This document shows positions 20,306 through 29,787 of a stretch of 64,000 bases of DNA, one piece after another. The notes beneath the pieces were generated by a model, which saw nothing but the letters and a program-made list of their open reading frames with translations, did no database searches and was not told the DNA's origin. The stretch is from CAVYHX01 sp963768415 (GTDB taxonomy: Bacteria > Pseudomonadota > Gammaproteobacteria > UBA9214), in the NCBI GenBank assembly GCA_963768415.1, contig CAVYHX010000023.1:30149-94148 (forward strand). Direction: 5' to 3'. Each line of letters opens with the position of its first letter. Within the stretch, counting starts at the first letter, position 1. The position numbers and the translations under genes were made by a program.

Positions 20306-21385
20306 ATGGGCCTGCAGTCGCTTGTAGTTCATGACTTCCGCAATATCACTCGAGCGGATCTGGATTTTTCATCCACACTGAATCTCATCAGCGGGCACAA
20401 TGCGGCCGGCAAGACCAGCCTGCTCGAGGCGATTTACTGCCTGGGCCGGGTGCGTTCGTTTCGGACCAGCTCGCTGGCTCAGCCGATTCGCTACGGACAG
20501 CCGGCATTTCGCCTGGTGGGCCGTGTTGCACTGGCGCAGGATCGTTCGGTTCCCGTTGGTATTGAGCGGCGGCAGGAGGGACTGCGGGTCCATTTGGCCG
20601 GTCAGCCGATTCGCCGCTTGTCGGATCTTGCAGGCAAATTTCCGGTGCAGGTGTTCAGCGGTGATACGCAAACCATTCTCAGCGGCGGACCCCGGTACCG
20701 GCGTCAGTCACTGGACTGGGCGTTGTTTCACGTGGAACCCGGTTACCGTGACAGCTGGCAACGCTATGCACGGGCGCTGCGCCAGCGCAATGCAGCCTTG
20801 CGCGACAAGGTTCCCAGCTCACAGATCAGTGTCTGGGATCCTGAATTACTGGAATCGGCCGGCCGGATCGATCAGTTCCGCCGTAGCTATTTCGATTCGT
20901 TGCATTCCGGTTTGGTTCAGGAGATCAACGAACTGCTGGGAGTCTCAGAGGTTGCGATCCGCTATCAGGCCGGTTGGCAGGAGAAAACCGGCCTGGCCGA
21001 TATGCTGGTGCGAAGTCTGGAGAAGGATTGTCACCTGGGGTACACCCAATACGGCCCGCATCGTGCCGATTTCAGTTTGCAGGTCAATGGCCGCGCGGTG
21101 CCGGCGCATTTATCCAGGGGGCAGCAAAAGGCCGTTACAGTTGCTTTCCTGCTGGCACAGCTGAAGCTGCAACAGGCCCGGGGCGTCGCGATGGGCGCCT
21201 TTCTCCTGGATGATCTGGGCAGCGAGCTGGATAACCGCCACCAGATGCGCATGCTGGCTGCACTGCAGGATCTGGGCACCCAGGTTTTTGTGACTACCAT
21301 CGATAGCGGGTTCGACGCGTTGCCTGGCTGGCAGGATTCAAGGCGGTTTCACGTGGAACACGGTGAGGTGACTGAAGTGGTATAA
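20306..21385 (+). CDS. recF: DNA replication and repair protein RecF
   Basis: SMC-like ATPase that helps load RecA at gaps through RecOR. The N-terminal P-loop is SGHNAAGKTSLLEAIYCLG, the signature motif LSRGQQKAVTVAFLLAQL and Walker B AFLLDDLGSELD follow. Length 359 is normal. Two 16-base parS-like sequences are embedded in its coding sequence, at 20724 and 21345, the second close to the 3' end; the codons read normally through both. Confidence 0.97.
   Translation: MGLQSLVVHDFRNITRADLDFSSTLNLISGHNAAGKTSLLEAIYCLGRVRSFRTSSLAQPIRYGQPAFRLVGRVALAQDRSVPVGIERRQEGLRVHLAGQPIRRLSDLAGKFPVQVFSGDTQTILSGGPRYRRQSLDWALFHVEPGYRDSWQRYARALRQRNAALRDKVPSSQISVWDPELLESAGRIDQFRRSYFDSLHSGLVQEINELLGVSEVAIRYQAGWQEKTGLADMLVRSLEKDCHLGYTQYGPHRADFSLQVNGRAVPAHLSRGQQKAVTVAFLLAQLKLQQARGVAMGAFLLDDLGSELDNRHQMRMLAALQDLGTQVFVTTIDSGFDALPGWQDSRRFHVEHGEVTEVV
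20724..20739. promoter_or_regulatory. parS-like ParB-loading site 1 in recF
   Basis: The 16-mer TGTTTCACGTGGAACC is a near-palindrome centred on CACGTG and differs from the widely conserved bacterial parS consensus TGTTTCACGTGAAACA at two positions. ParB and ParA are encoded 12 kb away, and sites near the origin are expected. Binding is inferred from sequence only. Confidence 0.75.
21345..21360. promoter_or_regulatory. parS-like ParB-loading site 2 in recF
   Basis: The 16-mer GGTTTCACGTGGAACA shares the 14-base core (positions 2-15) with the site at 20724. It differs from TGTTTCACGTGAAACA at two positions. It lies 25 bases before the recF stop. Two copies within 640 bases are unlikely by chance. 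Confidence 0.75.
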
Positions 21386-21412
21386 TGATCCGGTTTACAC
21401 CGGGGTAGCGAA

Positions 21413-23833
21413 ATGGCCGATAAAAACACCTATGATTCATCCAATATCAAGGTCCTGAAAGGGCTGGATGCTGTACGCAAGCGGCCCGGCATGTATATCG
21501 GCGATACCGATGACGGCACCGGCCTGCACCATATGGTCTTTGAGGTCGTGGACAATTCCATCGACGAAGCCCTGGCCGGCCATTGCAATGAAATATCAGT
21601 GACACTGAACACGGACGACTCGGTCACGGTCCGCGATGATGGCCGCGGTATTCCGGTGGATTTGCATCCCGAAGAGCAGCGCTCTGCGGCCGAGGTCATC
21701 ATGACGGTGCTGCATGCCGGCGGCAAATTCGATGATAACTCCTACAAAGTATCCGGGGGCCTGCACGGGGTCGGCATTTCCGTGGTGAATGCGCTGTCCG
21801 AAACACTGACCTTGACCATTCATCGCGACGGTAAAACCCATAGCCAGGAATACCGCATGGGCGAACCGGTGGCGGCGCTTGCGGTCGGCGGTGATACCGA
21901 ACAAACGGGCACGGAGATACGCTTCAAACCCAGCAAAACGGTCTTTACTGATACCGAGTTTCATTACGATATTCTTGTTAAGCGCTTGAGAGAACTATCT
22001 TTTTTGAATTCCGGTGTGCGCATCAGGCTGACCGATAAACGCAATGACAAGGAAGATGTGTTCGAGTACCAGGGCGGCATACGCGCCTTTGTCGAGCACC
22101 TCAATCGCAACAAGACCCCGCTGCATCCAACCGTATTTTATTTCCAGGGCGATAAAGACGATGTCGGTGTAGAACTCGCCATGCAGTGGAATGACTCTTA
22201 CCAGGAAAACATCTTCTGTTTTACCAACAATATTCCGCAACGCGATGGTGGCAGTCACCTGGCCGGATTTCGCAGTGCACTCACACGCACGCTGAATCAA
22301 TACATGGAAAAAGAAGGCATCATGCGCAAGGCCAAGGTGACTGCATCCGGTGATGATGCCCGTGAAGGGTTGACGGCCGTGCTGTCAGTCAAGGTACCGG
22401 ATCCGAAATTCTCCTCCCAGACCAAGGAAAAACTGGTGTCTTCGGAGATCAAGGGGATTGTGGAATCGACTGTGGGGGAGAATTTCCAGAATTACCTGCT
22501 GGAAAAGCCCGCCGAGGCCAAGGCGATTACCGCAAAGATCATCGAGGCCGCGCGCGCGCGTGAGGCTGCGCGCAAGGCGCGCGAGATGACGCGCCGCAAG
22601 GGCGCACTCGATATCGCCGGTCTGCCGGGCAAGCTCGCGGACTGCCAGGAGCGCGACCCGGCCCTGTCGGAACTGTTTCTGGTCGAGGGCGACTCGGCCG
22701 GCGGATCCGCCAAGCAGGGCCGGGATCGCAGAACCCAGGCTATTCTGCCGTTAAAGGGAAAAATTCTGAATGTTGAGAAGGCGCGTTTTGACAAAATGCT
22801 GTCATCGGTCGAGGTTGGGACGCTGATTACCGCGCTGGGTTGCGGCATCGGGCGGGATGAATTCAACCCGGACAAACTGCGTTATCACCGCATCATTATC
22901 ATGACGGACGCGGATGTGGATGGTTCCCATATCCGCACTCTGTTATTGACTTTTTTCTATCGCCAGATGCCCGAGTTAATCGAGCGCGGTTATATCTATA
23001 TCGCCCAGCCCCCGCTCTATAAAGTCAAAAAAGGCAAGCAAGAACAATACGTTAAGGATGATACCGCCTTGAGTGCCCTGCTCCTGAGCAGCGCCATCGA
23101 CAAGGCGCAATTGTACGTGAATCCGGACGCACCGCCCTTGAGCGGGCCGGCACTGGAAAACCTGGCGAATGAATATATGGCCGTTATGGCAACGATTGGC
23201 CGGATGGCGCGCCGCTTTGATCAGGAAATTCTTGAAAAGATGATTTACATGCCGGTGCTGGATGCCGCGACCCTGGAGGATGTGGATGCCGTGGGACACT
23301 GGTTCAAGGAGCTTGAGGCGCGTATCAATGCCGGCCTGACCAGCGGGCTGCGCTATCAGGCTGACGTCACCCCGGTGGAGGACAACAAGGGGTTTACCGC
23401 CCGTCTAAGCAAGTGGACCCACGGAATCGTGGCGACCGAACAGGTCTTTACGAATGAATTCTTTATCAGCCCCGAATACGAGCGCATGGCAGCCCTGGGT
23501 TTGCAGCTGGATGGTCTGTTGAGTAAAGGCGCCAATGTGCAACGTGGGGACCGCAAGGAAAATGTTGTCTCATTCAAGCAGGCCCTGGGCTGGCTGCTGG
23601 ATGAAGCCAAACGCGGTCAGCATATCCAGCGTTACAAGGGACTGGGCGAGATGAACCCCGATCAGCTCTGGGATACCACACTGGATCCGGAAACCCGGCG
23701 GTTGCTGCAGGTTCAGATCGAGGACGCGGTCGGTTCGGATGATATTTTTACCACGCTGATGGGCGATCAGGTGGAACCACGCCGTGATTTCATCGAGCAG
23801 AACGCGCTGTCTGTCTCCAATCTCGATATCTAG
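21413..23833 (+). CDS. gyrB: DNA gyrase subunit B
   Basis: ATPase subunit of gyrase, 806 residues. The GHKL ATP site includes EVVDNSIDEALAGHC and the glycine-rich GGLHGVGISVVNALS. The TOPRIM domain has LVEGDSAGGSAKQGRDR and IIMTDADVDGSHIRTLLL. The C-terminus ends DFIEQNALSVSNLDI, as in gammaproteobacteria. The insert between TOPRIM and the tail is present, so it resembles the long (about 800) Gram-negative form. The frame is intact. Confidence 0.98.
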   Translation: MADKNTYDSSNIKVLKGLDAVRKRPGMYIGDTDDGTGLHHMVFEVVDNSIDEALAGHCNEISVTLNTDDSVTVRDDGRGIPVDLHPEEQRSAAEVIMTVLHAGGKFDDNSYKVSGGLHGVGISVVNALSETLTLTIHRDGKTHSQEYRMGEPVAALAVGGDTEQTGTEIRFKPSKTVFTDTEFHYDILVKRLRELSFLNSGVRIRLTDKRNDKEDVFEYQGGIRAFVEHLNRNKTPLHPTVFYFQGDKDDVGVELAMQWNDSYQENIFCFTNNIPQRDGGSHLAGFRSALTRTLNQYMEKEGIMRKAKVTASGDDAREGLTAVLSVKVPDPKFSSQTKEKLVSSEIKGIVESTVGENFQNYLLEKPAEAKAITAKIIEAARAREAARKAREMTRRKGALDIAGLPGKLADCQERDPALSELFLVEGDSAGGSAKQGRDRRTQAILPLKGKILNVEKARFDKMLSSVEVGTLITALGCGIGRDEFNPDKLRYHRIIIMTDADVDGSHIRTLLLTFFYRQMPELIERGYIYIAQPPLYKVKKGKQEQYVKDDTALSALLLSSAIDKAQLYVNPDAPPLSGPALENLANEYMAVMATIGRMARRFDQEILEKMIYMPVLDAATLEDVDAVGHWFKELEARINAGLTSGLRYQADVTPVEDNKGFTARLSKWTHGIVATEQVFTNEFFISPEYERMAALGLQLDGLLSKGANVQRGDRKENVVSFKQALGWLLDEAKRGQHIQRYKGLGEMNPDQLWDTTLDPETRRLLQVQIEDAVGSDDIFTTLMGDQVEPRRDFIEQNALSVSNLDI

Positions 23834-23877
23834 TCTGTACTACTACTCTGCAAGGTAATCCGATCGTGCCGGGGCAG

Positions 23878-23892
23878 ACAGGTATTACCTGT
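23878..23892. repeat. 15-base perfect palindrome downstream of gyrB
   Basis: ACAGGTATTACCTGT is a perfect inverted repeat about one central base, in the 285-base AT-rich spacer between gyrB and the convergent plsC. No T-run follows, so it is not a standard terminator. It could be an operator. The rest of the spacer (23930-24040) is strongly AT-rich with no coding potential visible. Confidence 0.4.
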
Positions 23893-24118
23893 TTGGGGAA
23901 CAGCGTGGTCCAGATATTGCCACTATTGCCTTATAGTGCGCGCATACAAAATACATAATATATAATTAAATCAATATCATAATATTTTATTGAAGTACAA
24001 TAATAAAGTATACAATAATATTGTATTACACTTTTTGAATTGACGGATTGCGCTGGTCTTCGGAGTACGCAGAAAATCGCGGGGCATCCGCACGCCAGCC
24101 AGGATGCACACCGGTTGT

Positions 24119-24871
24119 TTATTTCAAGGTGGTGATTTCCGCCATCCGGTCCTCAATCCAGCCGGAGGCCTCGGACAGGATCTGCGGTGCGGTTTTACCT
24201 GCCGGCAAGATCGGTGCTCCAATCCGCACCTGTATCACGCCGGGACGTTTGATGAAGCTGCGGCGGGGCCAGTACTCCCCGGCATTGTGGGCGACCGGCA
24301 CAATGGGGTACCCGCTTTGCTCTGCGAGTACCGCGCCACCGATCCGGTAATTTCCGCGCTGCCCGGCAGGGATGCGGGTGCCTTCGGGAAAAATGACGAT
24401 CCAGATACCTTCGTCCAGGCGGGCCTTGCCTTTGGCGACCAACTGTTTGATGGCGGCCCGGCCAGTGCCCCGCTTGATGGCAATGCACTTCATCAAGGCC
24501 AGCCCCCAGCCGAAAAACGGGATCCACAATAACTCGCGCTTGGCGACCCAGACCTGTTGCGGGAAAATAATTTGCAGTGCAATGGTTTCCCAGGTGGACT
24601 GGTGTTTTGCAAAGACGATACCCGGGGTAGCGGGTATGTGCTCACTGCCCTGGACAGCATAGGTCAGGTTACAGGTAATTTTCAGCCACCAGAGGATAAA
24701 GCGTGCCCATACGGTGACCAGTGACCAGCGGACAGCGAGAGATAGCGGGATGGTAAACAGCAGCAGAATGGCAAAGAGTACAATCGATAGCGGAAAGACG
24801 ACCCAGAATGCGAGTGACCGGATCCAGAGCTGCGCAGCGGATGATGTTTCGACGGGCGGGGTAACGGTCAC
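24119..24871 (-). CDS. plsC: 1-acyl-sn-glycerol-3-phosphate acyltransferase family protein
   Basis: Membrane-bound acyltransferase likely making phosphatidic acid. There is an N-terminal hydrophobic hairpin (VVFPLSIVLFAILLLFTIPL). The catalytic motif I appears as KHQSTWET, with glutamate in place of the more common aspartate of HX4D, a variant seen in this family's gammaproteobacterial members. Motif III is FPEGTRIPAG, followed by YPIVPVAHNAG. Length 250 is normal. It is the last gene of the glyQ-glyS-mazG-gmhB-plsC run, 12 bases after gmhB. Confidence 0.9.
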   Translation of the reverse strand: MTVTPPVETSSAAQLWIRSLAFWVVFPLSIVLFAILLLFTIPLSLAVRWSLVTVWARFILWWLKITCNLTYAVQGSEHIPATPGIVFAKHQSTWETIALQIIFPQQVWVAKRELLWIPFFGWGLALMKCIAIKRGTGRAAIKQLVAKGKARLDEGIWIVIFPEGTRIPAGQRGNYRIGGAVLAEQSGYPIVPVAHNAGEYWPRRSFIKRPGVIQVRIGAPILPAGKTAPQILSEASGWIEDRMAEITTLK

Positions 24872-24883
24872 TGGATGGGATGC

Positions 24884-25429
24884 CTAGCGCAGGTGTTTAT
24901 CCAGGTGGGAATCAACGGCTGCGGCAAGATTATCGAAGACAGGCACATCTTGCGGATAACCCGCTTGCTCGAGAGTGCGTAATCCCTTGCCGGTCTTTAC
25001 ATGAATTGGCTGAGCGCCAACGGCACGGGCAGCCTGGATGTCCCGCAGGGAATCGCCGATGGACGGAATGCCGGCCAGATCGACACGCAGGCGCCAGGCG
25101 ATATCCCGATACAGGCCGGGTTCGGGCTTGCGGCATTCACAGCCGTCATCAGGCCCGTGCGGGCAGAAAAAAACGGCATCAATCAGGCCGCCGGCGTCCG
25201 TGACCGCGCGGTGCATCTTTTCATGGATCCGGTTCAGGGTATCCAGGTCAAACAGCTTGCGGGCGATACCGGATTGATTGGTAGCGACGACCACATGCCA
25301 GCCGGCATGATGGAGCCGCGCGATGGCGTCGAGACTGCCGGGTATGGGAAGCCACTCGGCAGGTGATTTGATGTAGTCGTCGGAGTCTTCATTGATTACA
25401 CCGTCCCTGTCCAGAATGACGAGCTGCAT
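24884..25429 (-). CDS. gmhB: D-glycero-D-manno-heptose 1,7-bisphosphate phosphatase
   Basis: HAD-family phosphatase in the ADP-heptose pathway for lipopolysaccharide inner core. The nucleophile motif is VILDRDGVINEDSDDYIKSP, motif II is VVATNQSG, and a zinc-binding cysteine/histidine loop reads FFCPHGPDDGCECRKPEPG. GDSLRDIQAA is the metal-binding end motif. Length 181 is normal. Its ATG shares a base with the stop of the preceding MazG-like gene, indicating coupling. Confidence 0.95.
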   Translation of the reverse strand: MQLVILDRDGVINEDSDDYIKSPAEWLPIPGSLDAIARLHHAGWHVVVATNQSGIARKLFDLDTLNRIHEKMHRAVTDAGGLIDAVFFCPHGPDDGCECRKPEPGLYRDIAWRLRVDLAGIPSIGDSLRDIQAARAVGAQPIHVKTGKGLRTLEQAGYPQDVPVFDNLAAAVDSHLDKHLR

Positions 25430-25770
25430 TATGTGTCCCGGAATTCCGATACCCGAATGCGCCCGTTGATCATGCGCGACTCGCGCCGATCAAGTTTTTT
25501 CATTTTCCCCCAGAAAGATTCATTCAGATCGAAATCTGCTGCTATGGCGGTGCCGATCAGCAGTATGAGAAGATCCGCACACTCCTCGGCAAGCTTGTCG
25601 TTATCCTTGCCCTTGGTGACGCAGGCTGATATCTCACCGAGCTCCTCGCACATCAGTGCAACACGGTAGGCAAGCTCTTCCCCGCCGGTCTGCCTGAAAT
25701 TATGCTTGTCATGGAAAGCCTGAACGGCAGCCAGCATGGCATTATAGGAGTCAGTATCAGTCCTCGGCAT
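25429..25770 (-). CDS. MazG-like nucleotide pyrophosphohydrolase
   Basis: A 113-residue all-alpha NTP pyrophosphohydrolase of the MazG/dUTPase superfamily. The metal-binding carboxylates are visible in MCEELGEISACV and in EECADLLILLIG. The substrate is not predictable; members hydrolyse non-canonical or excess NTPs. It sits between glyS (5 bases upstream) and gmhB (1-base overlap). Confidence 0.8.
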   Translation of the reverse strand: MPRTDTDSYNAMLAAVQAFHDKHNFRQTGGEELAYRVALMCEELGEISACVTKGKDNDKLAEECADLLILLIGTAIAADFDLNESFWGKMKKLDRRESRMINGRIRVSEFRDT

Positions 25771-25775
25771 TGTTG

Positions 25776-27887
25776 TTAATCCGGGTATCGCATGTGATCG
25801 GAGACACGATTCACTAACCCTGCAGGCGTGAAATGTCTGCCACCTGCAGGAACAGATCGGACAATGCCCTGTAGCAGGGCCAGGCGATTATCGCGCAGCG
25901 CGATATCATCCGCCATAACCATTACGTCGTTGAAAAACTGATCGACCGGTGCCTGCAACGCGGCCAGTTTTTTCAGGGCCACTGTATATTCGCGCTGCCC
26001 GAATAACGGGCTGACACTGGCATGCGCATCCCTGACGGCTGCAGCAAGGGCCTGTTCAGCAGGCTCCTGCAGCAGGTCCGTATTGTAGTGTTCCGGAATT
26101 GCAGAGTCCGCCTTGCGCAAAATATTGCGAATGCGCTTGTTCGCGGCCGCCAGGCTAATGGATTCGGGCAGGTTCTGGAACGACTTGACGGCCTGCATAC
26201 GCTGGTCAAAGTCGAGCGGCCGTGCAGGCAGTCGCGCCATGACCGACTCGAATACATCAATTTCGTACCCGCTTTCCAGATAATAGGTGCGCAGGCGATC
26301 CATCATGAAGGTGAACAGGTCGGCGCTGATCGATGAGGCATTCAGTGTGTCGCCAAAGGTGCCTGCGGAAATATCGATCAGTGCGCGCAGATCGAGATCC
26401 AGCTGTTTCTCGATCATGATGCGTAACACACCCAGGGCAGCGCGGCGCAGGCCGAACGGATCCTTGTCACCGGTCGGTGTCTGGCCGATTGCAAAAATAC
26501 CCACCAGCGTGTCGAGCCGGTCTGCGATTGCCAGTGCCTGTCCGGTTGCGGTTTCAGGCAGGACATCACCGGCATGGCGGGGCTGATACTGTTCTGCAAG
26601 TGACGCAGCGACTTCGGAATCCTCACCATCATGCCTGGCATAATAGCCGCCCATGATGCCCTGCAGTTCCGGAAATTCGTAGACCATGTTTGTCAACAGG
26701 TCGCATTTGCACAAACTTGCTGCACGCTGTGCTTTTGTTGCATCAAATCCGGCAGATTCTGCGATTGCTGCAGCCAGAGTGGCGACACGTACCTGTTTGT
26801 CCTGCAATGATCCCAGTTGCTTCTGATAGGTCACCACACCCAGTTTTTCAGAGCGGCTGTGGAGCGTGTGCTTGCGGTCCTGGTTCCAGAAAAAAGACGC
26901 ATCTTCGAGGCGCGGGCGGATAACACGCTCATTACCGGTCTTGACCTGCTGCGGGTCCTTGCTTTCGATATTCGCGACCGTAATGAAATTCGGGGTCAGG
27001 CCGCCGTCCTTGTCCAGAACCGGAAAGTATTTTTGATGATCCTGCATGCTGGAGACAAGTGCCTCGGCGGGCACCTCGAGATAGCGGCTGTCAAAATTAC
27101 CGGCGATAGCCACCGGCCATTCCACCAGGGCCGTGACTTCCTCGAGCAGATCATCATCGATGCGTGCCGTGCCGCCCAGGGCGTTACCGGCCGCGGTGAC
27201 CTGAGTGCGAATGAGATCGCGCCGCTGGTCCATGTCCACCAGGACCTTCCCGGTCTGCTCCAGCGTTTCCACATAAGCCGCAGGCTCGGTGATGGCGATG
27301 CTTTCATTGCAATGAAAGCGGTGTCCGCGGGTATAGCGGTCACTGCTGATGCCGAGAATCTCCGCCTCGACGGTTTGCGCACCCAGCAGCAACAGTATCC
27401 AGTGTACAGGGCGTACAAACTCGACATCCGAATTCCCCCAGCGCATGCGCCTGGGGATCGGTAGTGTTTGCAAGGCCTGTTCAACGAGCTCCGGGATAAC
27501 ATCGGCGGCGGGTTGCCCCTGTTCCACCGAGCGCCGCGCCAGAAAGCTGCCCTTTTTCGTTTCCAGTTGATCGAGCTCGGCCACTGTGACTCCGCAGGAA
27601 CGCGCAAATCCCTCCGCCGGTTTTGTCGGATTGCCGTCTTCATCGAATGCGGCCGTCAATGCCGGCCCACGGCGTACAACTTCACGGTCAGGCTGTCCTG
27701 CGGGGACATCCTTCACAATGACGGCCAGCCGTCGCGGTGACGCATAGGCTTTGCTGCTCCCGTGCGGCAGGTGATTTTCATTCAGGAGTGTGTCGAGCGA
27801 TGCAGCAAAGGCATCCGCCAGCCGGCGCATGGCCAGTGGCGGCAATTCTTCCGTGCCGATTTCGACGAGCAGGTCTTGCTTGATCAT
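25776..27887 (-). CDS. glyS: Glycyl-tRNA synthetase beta subunit
   Basis: Beta chain of the bacterial alpha2beta2 glycyl-tRNA synthetase. The 703-residue protein begins MIKQDLLVEIGTEELPPLAM and contains AYASPRRLAVIV, MRWGNSDVEFVRPVHWIL and the HD-like/anticodon-binding C-terminal region (FFNDVMVMADDIALRDNRLA). Length is normal and the frame intact. It overlaps glyQ by 4 bases. Confidence 0.97.
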   Translation of the reverse strand: MIKQDLLVEIGTEELPPLAMRRLADAFAASLDTLLNENHLPHGSSKAYASPRRLAVIVKDVPAGQPDREVVRRGPALTAAFDEDGNPTKPAEGFARSCGVTVAELDQLETKKGSFLARRSVEQGQPAADVIPELVEQALQTLPIPRRMRWGNSDVEFVRPVHWILLLLGAQTVEAEILGISSDRYTRGHRFHCNESIAITEPAAYVETLEQTGKVLVDMDQRRDLIRTQVTAAGNALGGTARIDDDLLEEVTALVEWPVAIAGNFDSRYLEVPAEALVSSMQDHQKYFPVLDKDGGLTPNFITVANIESKDPQQVKTGNERVIRPRLEDASFFWNQDRKHTLHSRSEKLGVVTYQKQLGSLQDKQVRVATLAAAIAESAGFDATKAQRAASLCKCDLLTNMVYEFPELQGIMGGYYARHDGEDSEVAASLAEQYQPRHAGDVLPETATGQALAIADRLDTLVGIFAIGQTPTGDKDPFGLRRAALGVLRIMIEKQLDLDLRALIDISAGTFGDTLNASSISADLFTFMMDRLRTYYLESGYEIDVFESVMARLPARPLDFDQRMQAVKSFQNLPESISLAAANKRIRNILRKADSAIPEHYNTDLLQEPAEQALAAAVRDAHASVSPLFGQREYTVALKKLAALQAPVDQFFNDVMVMADDIALRDNRLALLQGIVRSVPAGGRHFTPAGLVNRVSDHMRYPD

Positions 27888-28795
27888 AACGGTTTGCCTG
27901 CTGCGCCCAGCATGGGAAAACCAAGGGCTTCGCGGCGTGCATAATAGGCCTGTGCCACCTGGCGCGACAGGGTGCGCACCCTGAGGATATAGCGTTGCCG
28001 TTCCGTTACTGAAATTGCATTGCGCGCGTCCAGCAGATTGAAGGTATGTGATGCCTTGAGCGCCATTTCGTAGGCGGGCAGCGGCAGGCCAGCTTCTATC
28101 AGGTGGCTGCTTTCCCGTTCACAGGTATCGAACCAGTAAAGCAGTGATTCGACATCAGCCTGTTCGAAATTGTAGGCTGACATTTCAACTTCGTTCTGGT
28201 GAAACACATCCCTGTAGGTGACCGGTCCATCGGGACTCTCGGTCCAAATCAGGTCAAACACGCTTTCGGTATCCTGCAGATACATTGCTATGCGCTCCAG
28301 GCCATAGGTGATCTCACCCGTCACCGGCCGGCACTCCAGACCGCCCACTTGCTGAAAGTAGGTGAACTGGGTGACCTCCATACCGTTCAGCCACACCTCC
28401 CAGCCCAGGCCCCAGGCGCCCAGAGTCGGCGACTCCCAGTTGTCTTCGACAAAGCGGATGTCATGTACCAGCGGGTCTATGCCGAGTTCACGCAGAGAGT
28501 CCAGGTACAGGTCCTGAATATCGGAAGGCGATGGTTTCATCACGACCTGGAACTGGTAGTAGTGCTGCAGACGATTGGGATTTTCGCCATAGCGACCGTC
28601 GGTCGGGCGTCGTGAAGGCTGCACATAGGCTGCCCGCCATGGCTCGGGACCGATCGCACGCAGAAAGGTTGCGGGGTGGAAGGTGCCTGCGCCGACTTCC
28701 ATGTCGTAGGGCTGCAGCAGGGCACAGCCCTGCCGGCCCCAGTAGTTCTGCAGCACCAGGATGAGGTCCTGGAATGTCTTTGGAGTGTCTGTCAC
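27884..28795 (-). CDS. glyQ: Glycyl-tRNA synthetase alpha subunit
   Basis: Catalytic alpha chain. I start at the GTG at 28795 (VTDTPKTFQDLILVLQNYWG); the 20 residues upstream in the open frame are not family-like. Motifs include GCALLQPYDMEVGAGTFHPA, LEVTQFTYFQQVGG-type sequence and the C-terminal YYARREALGFPML. Length is about 303, as expected. It overlaps glyS, giving an obligate pair. Confidence 0.96.
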   Translation of the reverse strand: MTDTPKTFQDLILVLQNYWGRQGCALLQPYDMEVGAGTFHPATFLRAIGPEPWRAAYVQPSRRPTDGRYGENPNRLQHYYQFQVVMKPSPSDIQDLYLDSLRELGIDPLVHDIRFVEDNWESPTLGAWGLGWEVWLNGMEVTQFTYFQQVGGLECRPVTGEITYGLERIAMYLQDTESVFDLIWTESPDGPVTYRDVFHQNEVEMSAYNFEQADVESLLYWFDTCERESSHLIEAGLPLPAYEMALKASHTFNLLDARNAISVTERQRYILRVRTLSRQVAQAYYARREALGFPMLGAAGKPL

Positions 28796-29013
28796 GGTTA
28801 AATGTTTTTTACAGTATTGTTGGACAATTGGAAAGTATAACGCGCAGTGCCCCAAATATCCCTACACAACTGACTACTGCCAGCCTGCGCAGATCTTCCG
28901 GATTTATTTTTCACCCGTATGTGTATAAAGTAGTAGTTGTCATGACACTGATGCTAAAGCATCGGTGCCGGCGGTCGACACTTTAATTACCATCAACCGG
29001 CGGAGTAGACGGC

Positions 29014-29580
29014 ATGAAACAGCTGATTCTCGATTCCACAGCCGTGGCCCAATGGCAGTCTCTGGTGCAGGAAGCCCAGTCGGCCTGTGACCGGCGTCTG
29101 GATGAGACGCTGGAAAGTTACCTGGTCTTCATGCTGATGCGTTTTACTGACAAGCCCCTGTGCATTTCACGCATCATGGCCGAGGAATACCTGACCGCCC
29201 AGACACTCAGCGGAGAACGGCGTGCGGAGAGGTTGCGCGAGGTTGGTGATCATTGCCTGCTGTTTTCCGGGCTCTTTCCGCAGCTGGCCGAGCGCCGCCT
29301 GGTACGTATCAGTTACTTCGTCAATCTGGGGCAGTCTTCCTACCATCAACTCTCGAAAGTGCTCGATCGCAGCTGGTCAGCGGTTTACGGGCACCTGTCA
29401 GATACATTCGTGGTGCTTATGGATATCCTGCACAGCATGCGGGAGCTGAGTGGCGATACGGTGCTGACACCGATACAATCCCTGGAGCTGTGGCAGGATA
29501 CCGGCAGCCGCCGCTGCCATGAGAAGGTAAGCGGAGATGGCCGGTCAATGGTCTTGCCCGGCCCGCAAGAAAAACACTGA
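29014..29580 (+). CDS. Conserved hypothetical protein, 188 residues
   Basis: I do not recognise a named domain. The protein looks helical and soluble. Its most distinctive stretch is LREVGDHCLLFSGLFPQLAE followed by RLVRISYFVNLGQSSYHQLS, a pattern I recall from uncharacterised gammaproteobacterial proteins of about this size. It contains three cysteines (residues 25, 50 and 81) plus one near the tail. It has no signal peptide or membrane helix. The last 25 residues are less regular and might reflect a frame error. It is followed 207 bases later by a PP-loop enzyme gene on the same strand; a functional link is speculation. Confidence 0.7.
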   Translation: MKQLILDSTAVAQWQSLVQEAQSACDRRLDETLESYLVFMLMRFTDKPLCISRIMAEEYLTAQTLSGERRAERLREVGDHCLLFSGLFPQLAERRLVRISYFVNLGQSSYHQLSKVLDRSWSAVYGHLSDTFVVLMDILHSMRELSGDTVLTPIQSLELWQDTGSRRCHEKVSGDGRSMVLPGPQEKH

Positions 29581-29787
29581 GTCAACAGGCTTTCCGTGCC
29601 CCCATACCGCGCTTGCGGTAGAATCACAACGATTGCATTCGACCATGCCCGGGCAGTGTCCGGGTTTCTGGCTGTGGCCGGAATAAATTTCAGCCAGTAA
29701 ATGATACTGGATTATGTTGTATACCGGCATGATTGCACCGGTTATGAACTTCAATTTGATTGATAATTTTCAATGCCATTTTGATCG

